Shown: positions 34,861 through 46,588 of the stretch, piece after piece
Layout of the letters: every line of letters begins with the position of its first letter
Numbering within the stretch: the stretch's first letter is position 1
From: Siphonodentalium dalli
Taxonomy: Eukaryota; Mollusca; Scaphopoda; Gadilida; Siphonodentaliidae
Reading direction: 5' to 3'
Length of the DNA stretch: 64,000 bases
NCBI GenBank assembly: GCA_032622095.1
Contig: CP136068.1
Span: 181,912,796-181,976,795 of the forward strand
Notes under the pieces: model-generated
Database searches by the model: none
The model's input: the letters and a program-made list of their open reading frames with translations, nothing else
What the model was told of the DNA's origin: nothing
Program-made: the position numbers and the translations under genes

Positions 34861-34935
34861 CCCTGTGCCAATGCATTCTCTTATATATGCGAGTCGACCA
34901 TAGGTCGCCTCGCATATATAAGAGAATGCATTGGC
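34861..34935. repeat. 75-bp hairpin, dispersed copy
   Basis: CCCTGTGCCAATGCATTCTC starts a 34-base arm ending GCGAGTCGACC. After three to four bases the inverse arm GGTCGCCTCGC... returns to GCATTGGCC. The arms differ only at GAGTCGACC against GAGGCGACC. The same hairpin lies at 34549-34620, 34671-34744, 35156-35231 and 45715-45787. Confidence 0.85.
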
Positions 34936-34986
34936 CTAACAATTTTTTACAATTTTAATAATTTGTTCTTGTATTCTTTAACAATT

Positions 34987-35231
34987 TTATAATTTCACCC
35001 ATACAGAGCCCCAGACAAACATGAGCAGACGACACTCTTATATATGCTTCTATATATGTGTGGGGCTCCCTGCAGGGTAATGGATGTTTTTTGATTTTAT
35101 GTCCTAAAAATTGTAAGAAACATTTATTTAAAAAAAAATGATACAAAATTGTTAGGCCAATGCATTCTCTTATATATGCGAGGCGACCTATGGTCGACTC
35201 GCATATATAAGAGAATGCATTGGCACAGGGT
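34987..35231 (-). repeat. 245-bp repeat ending in the 75-bp hairpin, inverted copy of 45715-45953
   Basis: The reverse complement of 35231-34987 matches 45715-45953 almost base for base: hairpin, aaataaatgtttcttacaatttttagg, ttaccctgcagggagcccca, and gtgtcgtctgctcatgtttg. The high identity implies recent mobility or conversion. Confidence 0.85.
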
Positions 35232-35239
35232 AAGAAAAA

Positions 35240-36059
35240 TCCCAACTTACGACTGGATTGAAACGAACCAGCATTGTATTTATATACTAATTTGAAAATA
35301 TACTATGTATACGGTACATCTATTTCATAGCAGTATGACATATGTGCAATGTGCATACATACATGTAATCTCTTTAATATGATACTGTCATTATTTGCCG
35401 TCTGCATTATAGCCCGAGCTTTCAATGGTCTGATGGCTCGATGTACAGTCTGAGGCAAACCGCCGTAATATTACAATGATTGGACTACATTGTATAGCCT
35501 GGAGTGTAGTCGACTCAAGTTTATCATTCATTTGCTCTTCACATATACCGGTAGATGGAATTGTCTAACTTTTGACTACACTGTTAAAATTGCAGCATTG
35601 CTCTATTTATTTATTAGAAATATTCAGTGTTGAAACACGGGTGCCCAAAACTTGGCACCGGGCGAGATATTTTCTGACACTTCGATACAAAATGTCGCTG
35701 AAATTGTTTGCTCTGCATGGTGAAAAATAAGCCTGCAGCGCCCACGGGATGTCTCGGGATGTTTGATTCGTCCCTTGCTTGGCAATACTGTATACATATT
35801 ACATGAAATACCAAATTGAAGTAATTTCAACCCACAGTTAAAATAACTGTATACGTTTGAGTTGTGTAAAACATGTCAACTGATGTATTTACATGCATGT
35901 TAGCATCGAGACGAATGGTGCCAAGACACCTCCCAAAAAATCCTTGCTCTGGCGAAAATAAGTGGGTGCGCCCCTCAGTGGATCTGCCCTTGTCATTTAG
36001 TCACCCCAAAGATCCACATGAAATGTGTTGATGATCGGATCAGTGATGTGGTCCGCAGG
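35240..36059. other. No feature seen
   Basis: No supported gene. Short frames at 35614-35830 overlap in two phases and have no motif. Confidence 0.35.
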
Positions 36060-36330
36060 GTGTGCCAAAGGATTTAGTCATGCAAAGAATAAAATCCAAG
36101 ATGGCTGCCAGCGGCCATGTATTTCAGCGAAAATTGTTCGAATTTGATAGCACCCATCTAGAGTTGATTCTAAACATGCATGTAAATTATAAAAACAAAT
36201 CTCCAATAAATGCGGTATGCAGAGTATGCCGATGAATTCAAATTTTATGTCCCAAGATGGCTGTTGTTTTTTAATTAATTTCTGTAAAAATAGGAGGTTC
36301 CCCATCTAGAGGTCACATGATTTGTCGACG
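36060..36330. repeat. Solo unit related to the 32-kb tandem repeat
   Basis: ggatttagtcatgcaaagaataaaatccaagatggctgccagcggccatg matches the unit near 32075-32115. The rest diverges, with a second cccaagatggctg at 36251. Confidence 0.7.
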
Positions 36331-36639
36331 AGTGGATGAACGCACGTGCGAATGGCTGACGCAAACCCCTGGTAACCATTTTTCCAATGTGGTCTCACGT
36401 CGGATCTAACATGGTCGAGAGGACACTTATGTTGAGAATATGTGTAGACACGCGGACATGAACATCAAGTGCAGTGATTATCCTTGTATATGTGTAACGA
36501 GATCCTCCTGGGTGTATTTTTTTTCCAACTTATGGTGTGATAAGCCGCTAATAGATAGCTTTGAGGATAACGGTATTAGCCACGATGCCCATGGTGTCAA
36601 TGTTATGGTACCACTATAATCAAATTATTTGACTTGGAA

Positions 36640-37570
36640 AACGGGGTAATACCCTGGTGATGACCACGTTATTACCGGTAGTATGCGGTATCCACAGCAG
36701 TATCGAAATGGTCACTGCGGTGGAGTTACGGTACCGTTCGGTTATGATACCACAGTCTATCAGCGGGTTGTCACACCACAAGTTGAAGAAAATAATACGT
36801 CCATGAGGATCTTGTTAAAGAATGGTAAGCGCTGGCGGTATGAAATGCTGTTAAAATAGTGGCATCCATTAAAACCGTGGTAACCAAAAATAATATTATC
36901 TTATAGACATACTAGTACTTCGTTTTTATAACAGTCATAAATATCGCGTAAATTGTGGCATGTTATTGTCATGTTAGTATTCTGTGTTATGTAAACAAAT
37001 GCCATGTTATGTAAACAAACAGTACGCAAAGAGAATGCAATATGCAAAACACTCTATACCGAGGAGACCCCCACTAATTATAAATTAGTGTTAGAAATGT
37101 CACCAAGTTGTCTGCAACATACCCGTGTAGCTATCGCTAATCTTCACCTATCTAGATTTCGGTGTTGAATGGGTAACCATGAAGCACTCTCCTACACAAT
37201 CGCCACAGTGTTGAGTGTTTTGCTTATCACTCACTATTTAGGTGCTGTATATAAACAAACGCTCAGCTCACACAAAGTGTGTTTTCTGGATAATAACACA
37301 CTCATACGATAATTATTCTATGCTACATGTATTAGTATATTCATAAATTTTCATAATTTTGTAACTTAATATTTCTGAATTATAACATATAACGAAGGCC
37401 ACATATATAAGGAGATTCACGGCATTTTATTTCCATGCCTGCGAATTGGGACCGCGTGCATTGTGGTGCAACGGTGGTACAACCAATGTTGAAGCGGTAG
37501 CCTTATCGTGATGTTGGAGGTGACCGCGGTATAATACCGCAGTATTACCGAAGATGACACCGCGTTAGTG
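36640..37570. repeat. Dispersed repeat family A, copy 3 (longest)
   Basis: Matches copy 2 from about 36690 to 37310 and copy 1 at its right part (to ttataacatataacgaaggcc near 37400). The outer parts ttaccggtagtatgcggtat (36671-36690) and the inverse of ggtataataccgcagtattaccg (37532-37554) resemble each other, so the whole may be a ~0.9-kb non-autonomous DNA transposon with worn inverted ends. Confidence 0.65.
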
Positions 37571-37579
37571 ATGGTCAAT

Positions 37580-38007
37580 TTATTTAAGTATAGCTGTACA
37601 TGCCATCACATGATTAATCATGTGGATAACCTTCGCTTTGCCGTTCAAGCTTCTCCATTTGCGATGTTTAATTGCAACCGCGTGAGGAAAGAGGATAGTC
37701 TGTTTGTCAGCACAATCTTTTTGCACATAAGGTTTTAAATTGCATGGGCAGTTGCTTGCAATGCTAATTTTTGGACACAAACGGAAGATGAAGGTGACCA
37801 ATGTGCACAACTTGCACAAGTCATCGAATAACAGAATTTGCTCGTTTGTTCATACTTTTCTTAGCCATAATGAGCTATTATAGATTGAACCATCTATTTA
37901 CTGCATGTAGTTTGTTTTGAATCTGTACAAAACCTATCTTGTGCAATGAGTTGAACTTGAAATTCAAGTTGAATGACGAATTTGCGAAAACCATAGACCC
38001 AACGTCG
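37580..38007. other. No feature seen
   Basis: The minus-strand frame at 37580-37819 has no recognisable domain. Confidence 0.35.
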
Positions 38008-38041
38008 CTACTACTGATTACATTCAATCAGTAGTAGCGCC
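38008..38041. repeat. Perfect short hairpin
   Basis: cgctactactgatt (38008-38021) and its inverse aatcagtagtagcg (38028-38041) are separated by six bases. It lies just outside the foldback element. Confidence 0.8.
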
Positions 38042-38054
38042 TGATTGGTTCCAT

Positions 38055-38523
38055 TGACCTGTTAAGTGTTATCTGAACAAGCACAAATTACTACTACATA
38101 AAACAAAATATCAACAAAATAAGCCTTGATATTTTCTTATGGATATATAATAAATATGACTGGTATAAATTTACATTGTATCCTAGAATGACACACAAAC
38201 ATGGTGAATCCCTGAACATGTCCAGGAAAGACATCACGTGTTTTGGGAAAACCGGGTTCTACATCTTGTGTGGCAGGGAATTATTTGGTGGAATTTCCAC
38301 TTTTGATCAATAATATGTTATGCCACATGTTCAAGATGGGACTCCATTTTTGGAATTGGAAATAATGTTTTTATTTTGGATTATGCTATGCTTACCAAAG
38401 GTAAATTTATACCAGTCATGGTTATTATACACCCATAAGAAAATAATAAGCCTTATTGTGTTGATATTTTGTGTTATTTGGTAGTTAATTAGTGTTGGTT
38501 TAGATAACGCTCAGCAGGTCCAT
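38055..38523. mobile_element. Foldback MITE with ~125-bp inverted arms
   Basis: The left arm begins gacctgttaagtgttatctg and runs through aaaatatcaacaaaataagc, attttcttatgg and atgactggtataaattta (to about 38176). The right arm, read inversely from 38523, gives gacctgctgagcgttatct, aaaatatcaacacaataagg, attttcttatgg and atgactggtataaattta. The interior of ~220 bp has no coding sequence. The target duplication is uncertain. Confidence 0.75.
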
Positions 38524-38529
38524 GGAGGA

Positions 38530-39300
38530 CACTTTCGTGGCGTACTGTCTAGAAAACCATGACATTTGCCATTGTTCAACAACAAAATTCGAAGATTTTT
38601 TTGTTTTGGATTTCGCTTTTCTGAGAGGATTTGGACAAGTTGGGCTTCGTAAATCTGCACACATTGCTTACCTCAGTTGTTTTTATAATATGCTGTCGTT
38701 GTCATAATCCTATTTTGTTGTTGATGTTTTAGACTAGTTAGTTAACAAATAACAACCTCGATGGACTCTTGATCCGGTTTCATCGTGCGTACTAACACAT
38801 ATTTATATTTCTTTCGCTCGTTTTGTATATAAACACATGATTTTCCTAAACTAATTACCATTATCAATAAGTAAAATTACAAAATTAATTTTGTTCGTAC
38901 AATCAATGCATCTAATGGTTTTAAATGGTTAATAAGTTTGGAACTATATTCATGTTAACTCCCAATTTATCAATTTCCCCATCACGCAATTTGAAACAAG
39001 TCGATCATTTGCTCACACGGGGGGGGGGGGGGGTACCAATTGCAGAGTAATACCTGACCGGAAGTCACGTGATTTAAACCCCTATTTTGTACGCCGCTCT
39101 AGATCGCGTCGAAATTCTGTTTCATGGTATTGTCAAAATTAACGACGTCATTCACGCCTATACATGAAAAGCGCGATGTGTTGGCAATAATTGTGTCTTG
39201 CCTGATAACGTTCACCAATTTATGTCAATGATCTCCAAACCTCGAGATGTTGCATATGCAAACATGGCTTGAATCAGACTGTTGGCTGAAAAACGGGTAT
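38530..39300. other. No gene; contains a poly-G run
   Basis: A G15 run lies at about 39020-39034. Nothing else is recognised. Confidence 0.4.
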
Positions 39301-40268
39301 GCCGAATAGGAAAGTCGAATAGGTCAGGTCGGTGTCACGATTTGACCCGTCCAAAACACTCCCCGGACAAAATTACCCGTCAAAATCCGTCTGTCGAAAG
39401 GCGCGAGTTGACCTTGAATTGACCATTTTGAAGGTCAAGGTCAGGTCGGGGTCACGATTTGAACCATCCAAAACACTCCCCGGACAAAAGTACCCATATG
39501 TATCAAATTTCTCCGAAATCCCGTCGAAAGGCACGATTTGACATTAAATTGACCATTTTGAAGGTCAAGGTCAGGTCTGGGTCACGATTTGATCCGTCCA
39601 AAACACTCCCCGGTCAAAAGTACCCTTAGGTATCAAATTTCGTAGAAATCCGTCAAGCAGTTTTCCCGGCCATTGCTAACAGACAAAGTCCCAAAATATA
39701 ATTAAACTAGCAGATTAACCCGCCACTGGCGGGATTGGTCCCACGGATTTGGTCGATCCATTAATTTTTGTTTTTCAAGGTAATCCCGTACAGGCACGCC
39801 GACAGCATGCTATCATATAACCCGCCACCAATATTCCCCGCCCCGAGTTGACAATACATACCAAATTTCACGTCGATATCACCGCTGACGACCGAGCTAT
39901 CGCACAACGTCATGTGTGGGTACCGTTTCAAGGTCAATGTCACCTCAGGCGGACAAACTGACCGGACGAAAATCTCCACCGTCCCTTGGAAGCCCTAGGT
40001 AGGAAATTTCGTCTCGATATCCCCAGTTTCCGAGACGGTCGATTGAGCCGTATTTGTATATAAACGCTATTTAATAACGACACCGCAGATACGAACGCTC
40101 TTTAAGCATTAACCCATTTAACCCTTCAATTCCAACGACGGTGGCAGGGCGAATGGTGAAGGAGTGCTCAGACGTTCTCAGAAGCGGTGTGATGACACTT
40201 ATCGTGGCTTTTTACCCATAGATAGGAAGTTTGGGCTCAATCGGTCGAGACGTTTTCGAGTCTATAAA

Positions 40269-40321
<53 letters not shown>

Positions 40322-41770
40322 CTAGCCGATGAGCCCGACGTTGACCGGGCTATTCAAAACCCAAATTTCAAGTCGATAGCTCTACCCAGCCCGACGTTTT
40401 CCGTGCTATTCAAAAACTAAAATTTCAAGCCGATAGCTCTACCCGTTTCCGATATCTGGTCTGCGCATGCGCGAAGCTGGCGTCGCACGGGCTCGGCCAC
40501 CCGATAAAATTCGTATCCGGGGCAAGATACATTCACATACCAAATTTCAAGTAGATGGCTCCACCCGTTTTCGAGATCTCGTCTGCGCATGCGTCGAAGC
40601 TGGCGTCGCACGGGCTCGGCGACCTGATAACATTCGTATCCGGGGCAAGATACATTCACATAGCAAACTTCAAGTCGATAGCTCCACCCGTTTCCGAGAT
40701 CTCGTCTGCGCATGCGCGAAGCGGGCGCCGCACGGGCTCGCCAATACGACAACGTCCGCCGCCTGGTCAAACTACACACAGGTACCAAGTTTCGTCCCGA
40801 TCGGTCGAGAATCGTAGATTTGTATAAATGACATACAGACAGACAGACATACAGACAGACATAGGTCTTCAAAATATATATGATATATATATATATATAT
40901 ATATATACTAGAAGGTGACCCGACTTCGTCCGGGCTTTTACCTTGAATTGTCCATTTTGAAGGTCAAGGTCAAGTGGGGTCACGATTGGACCAGTCCAAA
41001 ACACTGCCCTGACAAAAGTACCCGACAAACGTGCCCGTCGAAATCCATCCGGTTTTACCCGATTTGACCTTGAATTGATTATTTTGAAGGTCAAGGTCAG
41101 GTCGGGGTCACGATTTGACCCGTCCAAAACACTCAGTGGATAAAAGTAACCCTATTTATGAAATTTCATCGAAATCCCATCAAAATTGGTGATTTGACCT
41201 TGAATTGACCCGATTTCAAGGTCAAGGTCACGTCGCTCGGGCAAATTAATATGCTTATGAGACTCCCCATACGAAGGTAACTCCACATGCCAAGTTTCAT
41301 CGAAATTCCGTGATATTCGGGCGTTTGACATTGGAATGACCCGATTTCAAGGTCAAGGTCACGTTGCACGGACACATTAATAGGCCCATGCAACCCCCCG
41401 GCCGAAAATACCCCCACATACCAAGTTTCATCGAAATCGGGTCGGCCGTTTTCGAGTTCATCGCGAACACACAGACAGACACACACACAGACAGATCTTC
41501 CAAAATATATAATAGATATATATATATATTCGGAAGTATCAAAATATATAGTAGACTAGCTTGGTCCGGGATTTTAACCATGAATTGACAATTTCGAAGG
41601 TCAAGTTCAGGTCGGGGTCACTATTTGACCCGTCCAAAACACTCCCATGACAAAAGTTCCCATAAGTATCTAATTTCGTCGAAATCCGTCCGGCAGTTTT
41701 CCCGGCCATTACAGACAAACAGACAGACGGACAGCCAAACATACATAAGTCCCACAATATATATTACAGA
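39300..41770 (+). repeat. Five chained repeat cassettes, all the same orientation
   Basis: Later cassettes start with ACTAG just after a TA-rich run, then a small CCCG...CGGG stem: 39703 (cccgccactggcggg), 40322 (cccgacgttgaccggg), 40909 (cccgacttcgtccggg), 41552. The bodies contain sub-repeats: ttgaccttgaattgacc...ggtcaaggtcaggtcggggtcacg at 39320-39600 and 40940-41240; and a ~126-bp unit cgtatccggggcaagatacattcac at 40510 and 40636. Cassettes close with (GACA)n-rich DNA and ...TCAAAATATATA (40838-40880, 41470-41530, 41715-41770). (TA)n runs lie at 40270-40312 and 40878-40905. Frames such as 40417-41127 minus are repeat translations. Confidence 0.75.
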
Positions 41771-43540
41771 TATTTGATTATGTGACGTCACCAATTATTA
41801 TCTAATTCGACACTGGATTTTTGCGATCACTTTTGTCGCACAGTAGATCGGCGGTGTTAAAGCATTAATGTCGTAATCGGAGAAAAAAATGTGTGTGGCT
41901 TTCAATTTGCGGCGATCCAAAATGAGGGGAGTTACTATCGCAATTATGCACACTGAAGTTCATTCGTAGAAGTGGTTTACATTTTATTGAGAATATATGA
42001 CATCAACGACAGCACTATCAAATATTTGAATTGGGATGGCCTAAAATATAAATCGCGCGTGGAGTGGGAAAATCTCAATGGAGAGAATACTGAAATCGAA
42101 ATTCGTGATGAATGCAGACTTTTGAATTTATCGGACGCGAACAATTTCTTACGACGCAGTTCACCACCCAGTGCCAATAGTAATGAACAATTCAGCACCT
42201 TTCCTTCAGAACAGTTATATACGGTTAATTGCAGGAACTGGGCAATTGGTGCATTCTGATAATGCTAATGGTATCACACAAAGAACTGCAAGAAAAACAT
42301 TGGTCTCTTTATACGATGTCACGCCAGTTGATGCAAGAACAAAATGTGAACTTGGTTCACAGTTATATTATTCAGTTATCCAGAATGCACAGGTGTATAT
42401 AAGATTGTGAATAGAATCATGGACAATAGGTCGTGACGTCAAACAACCATTCCCATGTGTTCCGACACATCGTTAATTTATAGTATGCTGCGACACGCAT
42501 ATACGTTGGTAGGAAAACAGCGAAAATAATGTTTTATCAATTGTGATGTTCCCTCCTGTGATCCCAATTCCCGACAAGAGTGGTCCCACTTCGAAAAACT
42601 ACACTGTTGGGTCTCTTTTATCGAGAAAATATCTATAGGTTTTAAAAGAGTAACATCTGTCTATCGGTCTGTCGGTTCGCAATTTTTCTCCAAGACCACC
42701 GGACCAATTTTGGTATGGTGACTCGGGATAATTTAGTGCAGCGGCCAAATCGAAAAAGAACTCTTGTTTTCGAGACACCCATACCCACGATAGAACAAGT
42801 TGAAAACAACTTCTTTTTAATAGAAATATACATTTTTCAAGAAAATAAGGGAATTGGTGGTGGCTATTGTCAAATCGACGATGAACGATACCCACCAGTG
42901 ACTTTTTCCAGAAATTAACGATTTTGGCAAAGCGAGGCTTGCGGCTATGTCATAACTTATTTACCAACAATGTTGGTGTTAAAATTACTACATAATATCA
43001 TATATGTACTTGATATGAAAACAGTTTTGGTCAATTTGGTTCGTCCGGCCAAAATATTTATTTTTTGCTGAAAAATCGCTGTTTTTTCTAAATAATATTT
43101 TGTTTTCAAACATTATTCAAATGGATATTACAACAATGCCAAACTATTTAATCCATATGGTGTAGCAGTTATCTAAAAAGCATATGTAGCCAGAAGTGAA
43201 CAGAAGTTTACAATGGTTTGTGAAATAACGGATTTTAGCTACCCTCCCCCAAAAACGTTTTTGGTTGAAAAAGTTAACATAATGGGACCCAACATGACTA
43301 GTTTGCTGAAATTTGGCCCGGAACATTTCGGAAGTGATTAAAGACGTGGTCAGGCTTCCAAACCCCAAGTTACAACAACAACAACAACAAAAACACATAT
43401 TATTGATAACAGCTATACATAAACATGCATCGCCGTCGACTTTGTATGACTGAAATATTTGTTATAAACAACATATAACAGACAATGTCTAAATAGAGTC
43501 TCAAAAATATCAAACTTTTGTTGTGAAAGTGATTGTTAGT
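41771..43540. other. No firm gene; one possible small coding remnant
   Basis: Two overlapping plus-strand frames at 41972-42259 and 42171-42410 have a protein-like composition (VEWENLNGENTEIEIRDECR; later GTGQLVHSDNANGITQ) and could be one frameshifted remnant, but I recognise no domain and see no splice signals. Around 42655-42720 'ctatcggtctgtcggttcgcaatttttctcc' looks like a dispersed-repeat word. Confidence 0.3.
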
Positions 43541-43689
43541 GTCCCTCTAAATAATAAGTAATATATAGAAAATAAATATTATGTTCAACTGAATCCCCAC
43601 TATAGTCTCACCAAGGTGGCAGTTCTCTCCGTTTTATATACCAGTATATCTAAATCAAAAGCAAACTAGTGTGATGTGTAGCTGATAGA

Positions 43690-45140
43690 ACGTTAGAACG
43701 TTGTCATATATTCAGTTATTGGTGTGTTCAAGACTTAAAATAGGGTAGGTGGTCTCCAAATCATTTTGCTGTTCGCTTTTTGTAAGGTGCCGCAGGCTTT
43801 CGGAAAACGAGCCCTCCAAAGTTATTAAATATTTCCTGATCGAATAGCCTTTTCGCCACTCCCTCTGCTAAAACATATACATCATTTTAGTTCGTGGTAT
43901 GTTCAAGACTTCAGATAGGGTAGGGGTCACAAAAGCAATACAAAAATCTATTTGCCAGCCGATGATTGACTCTTCTAGACTCCCAGGAGTCAGGAACTAA
44001 CATATCCTTATAAATTGTTTACTTCCTGATAGAACTACCCTCTGTCCACAGCCTCAGTTAAACAGAGCATATCCCTTCACTTCGTGGTGTTTTCATGACT
44101 TAAAATAGCGTAGTTAAAATTTGCATTTTTGTTATTTGCCAGCCGCCTATTGTAACGTGTCACAGGCTGTCGGAAACCAACACAGCCTTATATATCTAAC
44201 AATGCCGGATTGAATAGCCCTTTGGCCACAACATCTATTTATATTGGGTGCATAATCCCTTCGGTGCGTGATGTGTTCAAGACTTAAACTAGGGTAGGGG
44301 TACATAAAACAGTGAACGTGTGCCCACCGCTTGAACTGAAGTGTCACACGATGATGGCTTACGAGAACCAACACATACATGGTGTGTATAAATTATCATG
44401 ATAAAAACTAACATTCGGTCACACCCTCGGTTAATATTGAGAGCATATCATGTCAGCATGATTGTGGAATCTTCAAGACTTAAAATAGGGTAGTGGGTCC
44501 TCAAATATTTCCCTTTCTTATGTTAGTAAAGTAACCTGCTCACGTTTTCTGAACCTAAACCATCTATATAAATTGTGTACTTCCTTATAAATCTACCCAT
44601 TGTCCATACACTCAGTTAATATTGAGAATATATTGTTCCAGTTCGTGGTGTGTTCTAGTCTTCAAATGTGTAGAAGTTCCTAAAAACAGTGAAAATCACA
44701 TTTAGTATTTGTGAGCCGCTTTTTGTAAAGTGTCCCTGGTTGTCGGGTATCAACCCATCTACAACAACAGCGTATTTCCTGATGTCCATACCATCGTTTG
44801 ACATCGAGAGCTCATCAATTGAGTGTGTGATGTGATCAATAGTTTACATGATGTAGGGGTCCCTCACAATTCCTTTTTTATCGTTTGACATCTGCGTTTT
44901 GTAAGGTGCCACATGCTTTCGTGAATTAACCTTTCATTAAACATTGCATCTTTTCTGATAGAACAGCCATTCGTCGGACACAATCGCGGGTAATATTGAT
45001 AGCATATGCCTTCAGCTAGTGGTGTGTGCAAGACTTCAAATAGGGACTGGGGTCCCCTAAAACGAAGGCAAATTAGCCTTTCTCGTTTGCCAGCCGTTTG
45101 CTGTAAAGTGCTATAGATTTTCGGGAACCACCCAAACACC
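43690..45140. repeat. Diverged tandem array, unit ~184 bp, eight copies
   Basis: The phrase 'gtg(t)gttcaagacttaaaatagggtaggg' recurs at about 43726, 43909, 44092, 44276, 44471, 44655, 44840 (weak) and 45028, with other common words (tgccagccgctttttgtaaagtgtc, ttcggaaaccaac, ttcctgatagaa, cagttaatattgagagcatat). Spacing is 183-195. Identity between units is low, so the array is old. Confidence 0.8.
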
Positions 45141-45149
45141 CAGTGACAA

Positions 45150-45662
45150 AGCCCGAGAATAAACGCCTCCCCCAATACAAAAAACACTCCCATATACGCG
45201 AAGAAACAACATCAATACTGGGCGAAAAAAATCGACCGAATAATAAAACCCACCAAACTAGGTTTTAGTAAAACCTGGGGTAGGGTGGTTTAACTTTTAA
45301 GTTTTTTTCAAAGTATATTTAAGGGTATACGTTCGAGACGAGACGTATGGTACGTATACATCATTTATACCCAAGCTTATACTGATGATTATATAGGCAA
45401 TTCTCCACAAACACTTAGTAATATTACCATAACTGTATCACGTCAATAAAACCTAGTTTCAATTGAGATCGAATTCCACAAACTTAAACTGAGTTTATCA
45501 CAAAACTGGGTTTAACTACACTAAAACCCAGTTTTACTCCCATACAACCTAGTTTTACTACAGTAAACCAAGTTTAAATCCTACTTAAATCTAGTTTAAA
45601 CTGGAGTTAAACCTGGTCTAGAATAAAATCTAGTCTAAAGCAGAGATGCCGATTCGGAACTA
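45150..45662 (+). repeat. 500-bp dispersed element R, copy 1
   Basis: From ataaacgcctcccccaa to gagatgccgattcgga this matches 58737-59236 nearly base for base. The right third is full of degenerate TAAACC(T)AGTTTAAACT words in both orientations. No inverted termini and no frame. It directly follows the 184-bp array. Confidence 0.85.
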
Positions 45663-45714
45663 GATGTTTCTCAAATCGGATTAGCCAAACACAGCAAAAT
45701 AACAATTTTTTACC

Positions 45715-45953
45715 CTGTGCCAATGCATTCTCTTATATATGCGAGTCGACCACAGGTCGCCTCGCATATATAAGAGAATGCATTGGCCTAACAATTGTTT
45801 ATCATTTTTTTTAAATAAATGTTTCTTACAATTTTTAGGACATAAAATAAAAAAACATTCATTACCCTGCAGGGAGCCCCACACACATATAGAAGCATAT
45901 AGAAGAGTGTCGTCTGCTCATGTTTGTCTGGGGCTCTGTGTGGGTGAAATTAC
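45715..45953 (+). repeat. 240-bp repeat starting with the 75-bp hairpin
   Basis: Inverted near-identical copy of 34987-35231. It ends 20 bases before the splice acceptor of the exon at 45973. Confidence 0.85.
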
Positions 45954-45972
45954 ACTTTACATTTCATTCCAG

Positions 45973-46104
45973 GTCTACGTGGACGGCATCCTGCTGATGA
46001 ACAAAACTCACAGATTCACACCATTCACCAAGGCTAACATCTTCAAAATTTACAATACCGACGAATTCGGAAAATCTCTCATATTCGACATCACGTTCAT
46101 GTAG
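45973..46104 (+). CDS. Candidate terminal exon, unknown protein family, copy 1
   Basis: The acceptor ttacatttcattccag precedes a phase-0 132-nt exon of 43 residues plus TAG. It starts VYVDGILLMNKTHRF, goes on TPFTKANIFKIYN, and ends KSLIFDITFM. The match to 46589-46720 in length, frame and acceptor, with many changes at third positions, indicates a coding history. I do not recognise the domain. Upstream exons are not visible in the window; a phase-0 link to a PAN exon would be possible. Confidence 0.55.
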   Translation, partial: VYVDGILLMNKTHRFTPFTKANIFKIYNTDEFGKSLIFDITFM

Positions 46105-46164
46105 GTGAACGTGTGAGGCACTGAGAAGAAACAGCACATTGGAAGCTGAAATTAACCATTTCAT

Positions 46165-46260
46165 GGCGGGAGCGCATCATTCTACAAATCTAACAGCTGC
46201 CACAGTTTCAGTGGTGAGACATCCGGAAAACCTCTCACATCTCACACCTTGTTCATGTAG
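46165..46260 (+). pseudogene. Degenerate terminal-exon copy
   Basis: gcatcattctacaaatctaacagctgccacagttt... and ccggaaaacctctcacatc...ttcatgtagg follow the order of the 46589-46720 exon from its middle onward, but the first part is missing and the frame is lost. Confidence 0.5.
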
Positions 46261-46588
46261 GCGAACGCGTGGGGCACTGCGAAGACATTGCATAATAAAC
46301 ATTACTGTTCATCTGCACAGAAGATGACACGATTTTTATCAGGACGCCTTAATCCTTTGTGTGGGATTATTTTCCCCACAGCGAGGGAGGTGCTTGCTAC
46401 TGAGGCAGTTGTTTTCCATCAACCCTCCAATAATGCTGGATTTCTCACTCGCACCAGTTTTATGTGAAGAAGTTATCTAGGTTACTGAAATTGTGATAAA
46501 GTTACACAGGTTGGGGATAATTGTGATAAAGTTACTCTGGTTAATATAATGTCATGTTTAGCAATACAATATTTACATTTCATTCCAG

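Noticed and set aside
40417-41127. 236-codon minus-strand frame
   Set aside because: Low-complexity translation of GGTCAAGGTC-type repeats and a TA run; repeats appear in other frames as well.
41972-42410. Possible frameshifted gene (two overlapping frames)
   Set aside because: No recognised domain, and the overlap of frames could be chance; noted only in the spacer entry.
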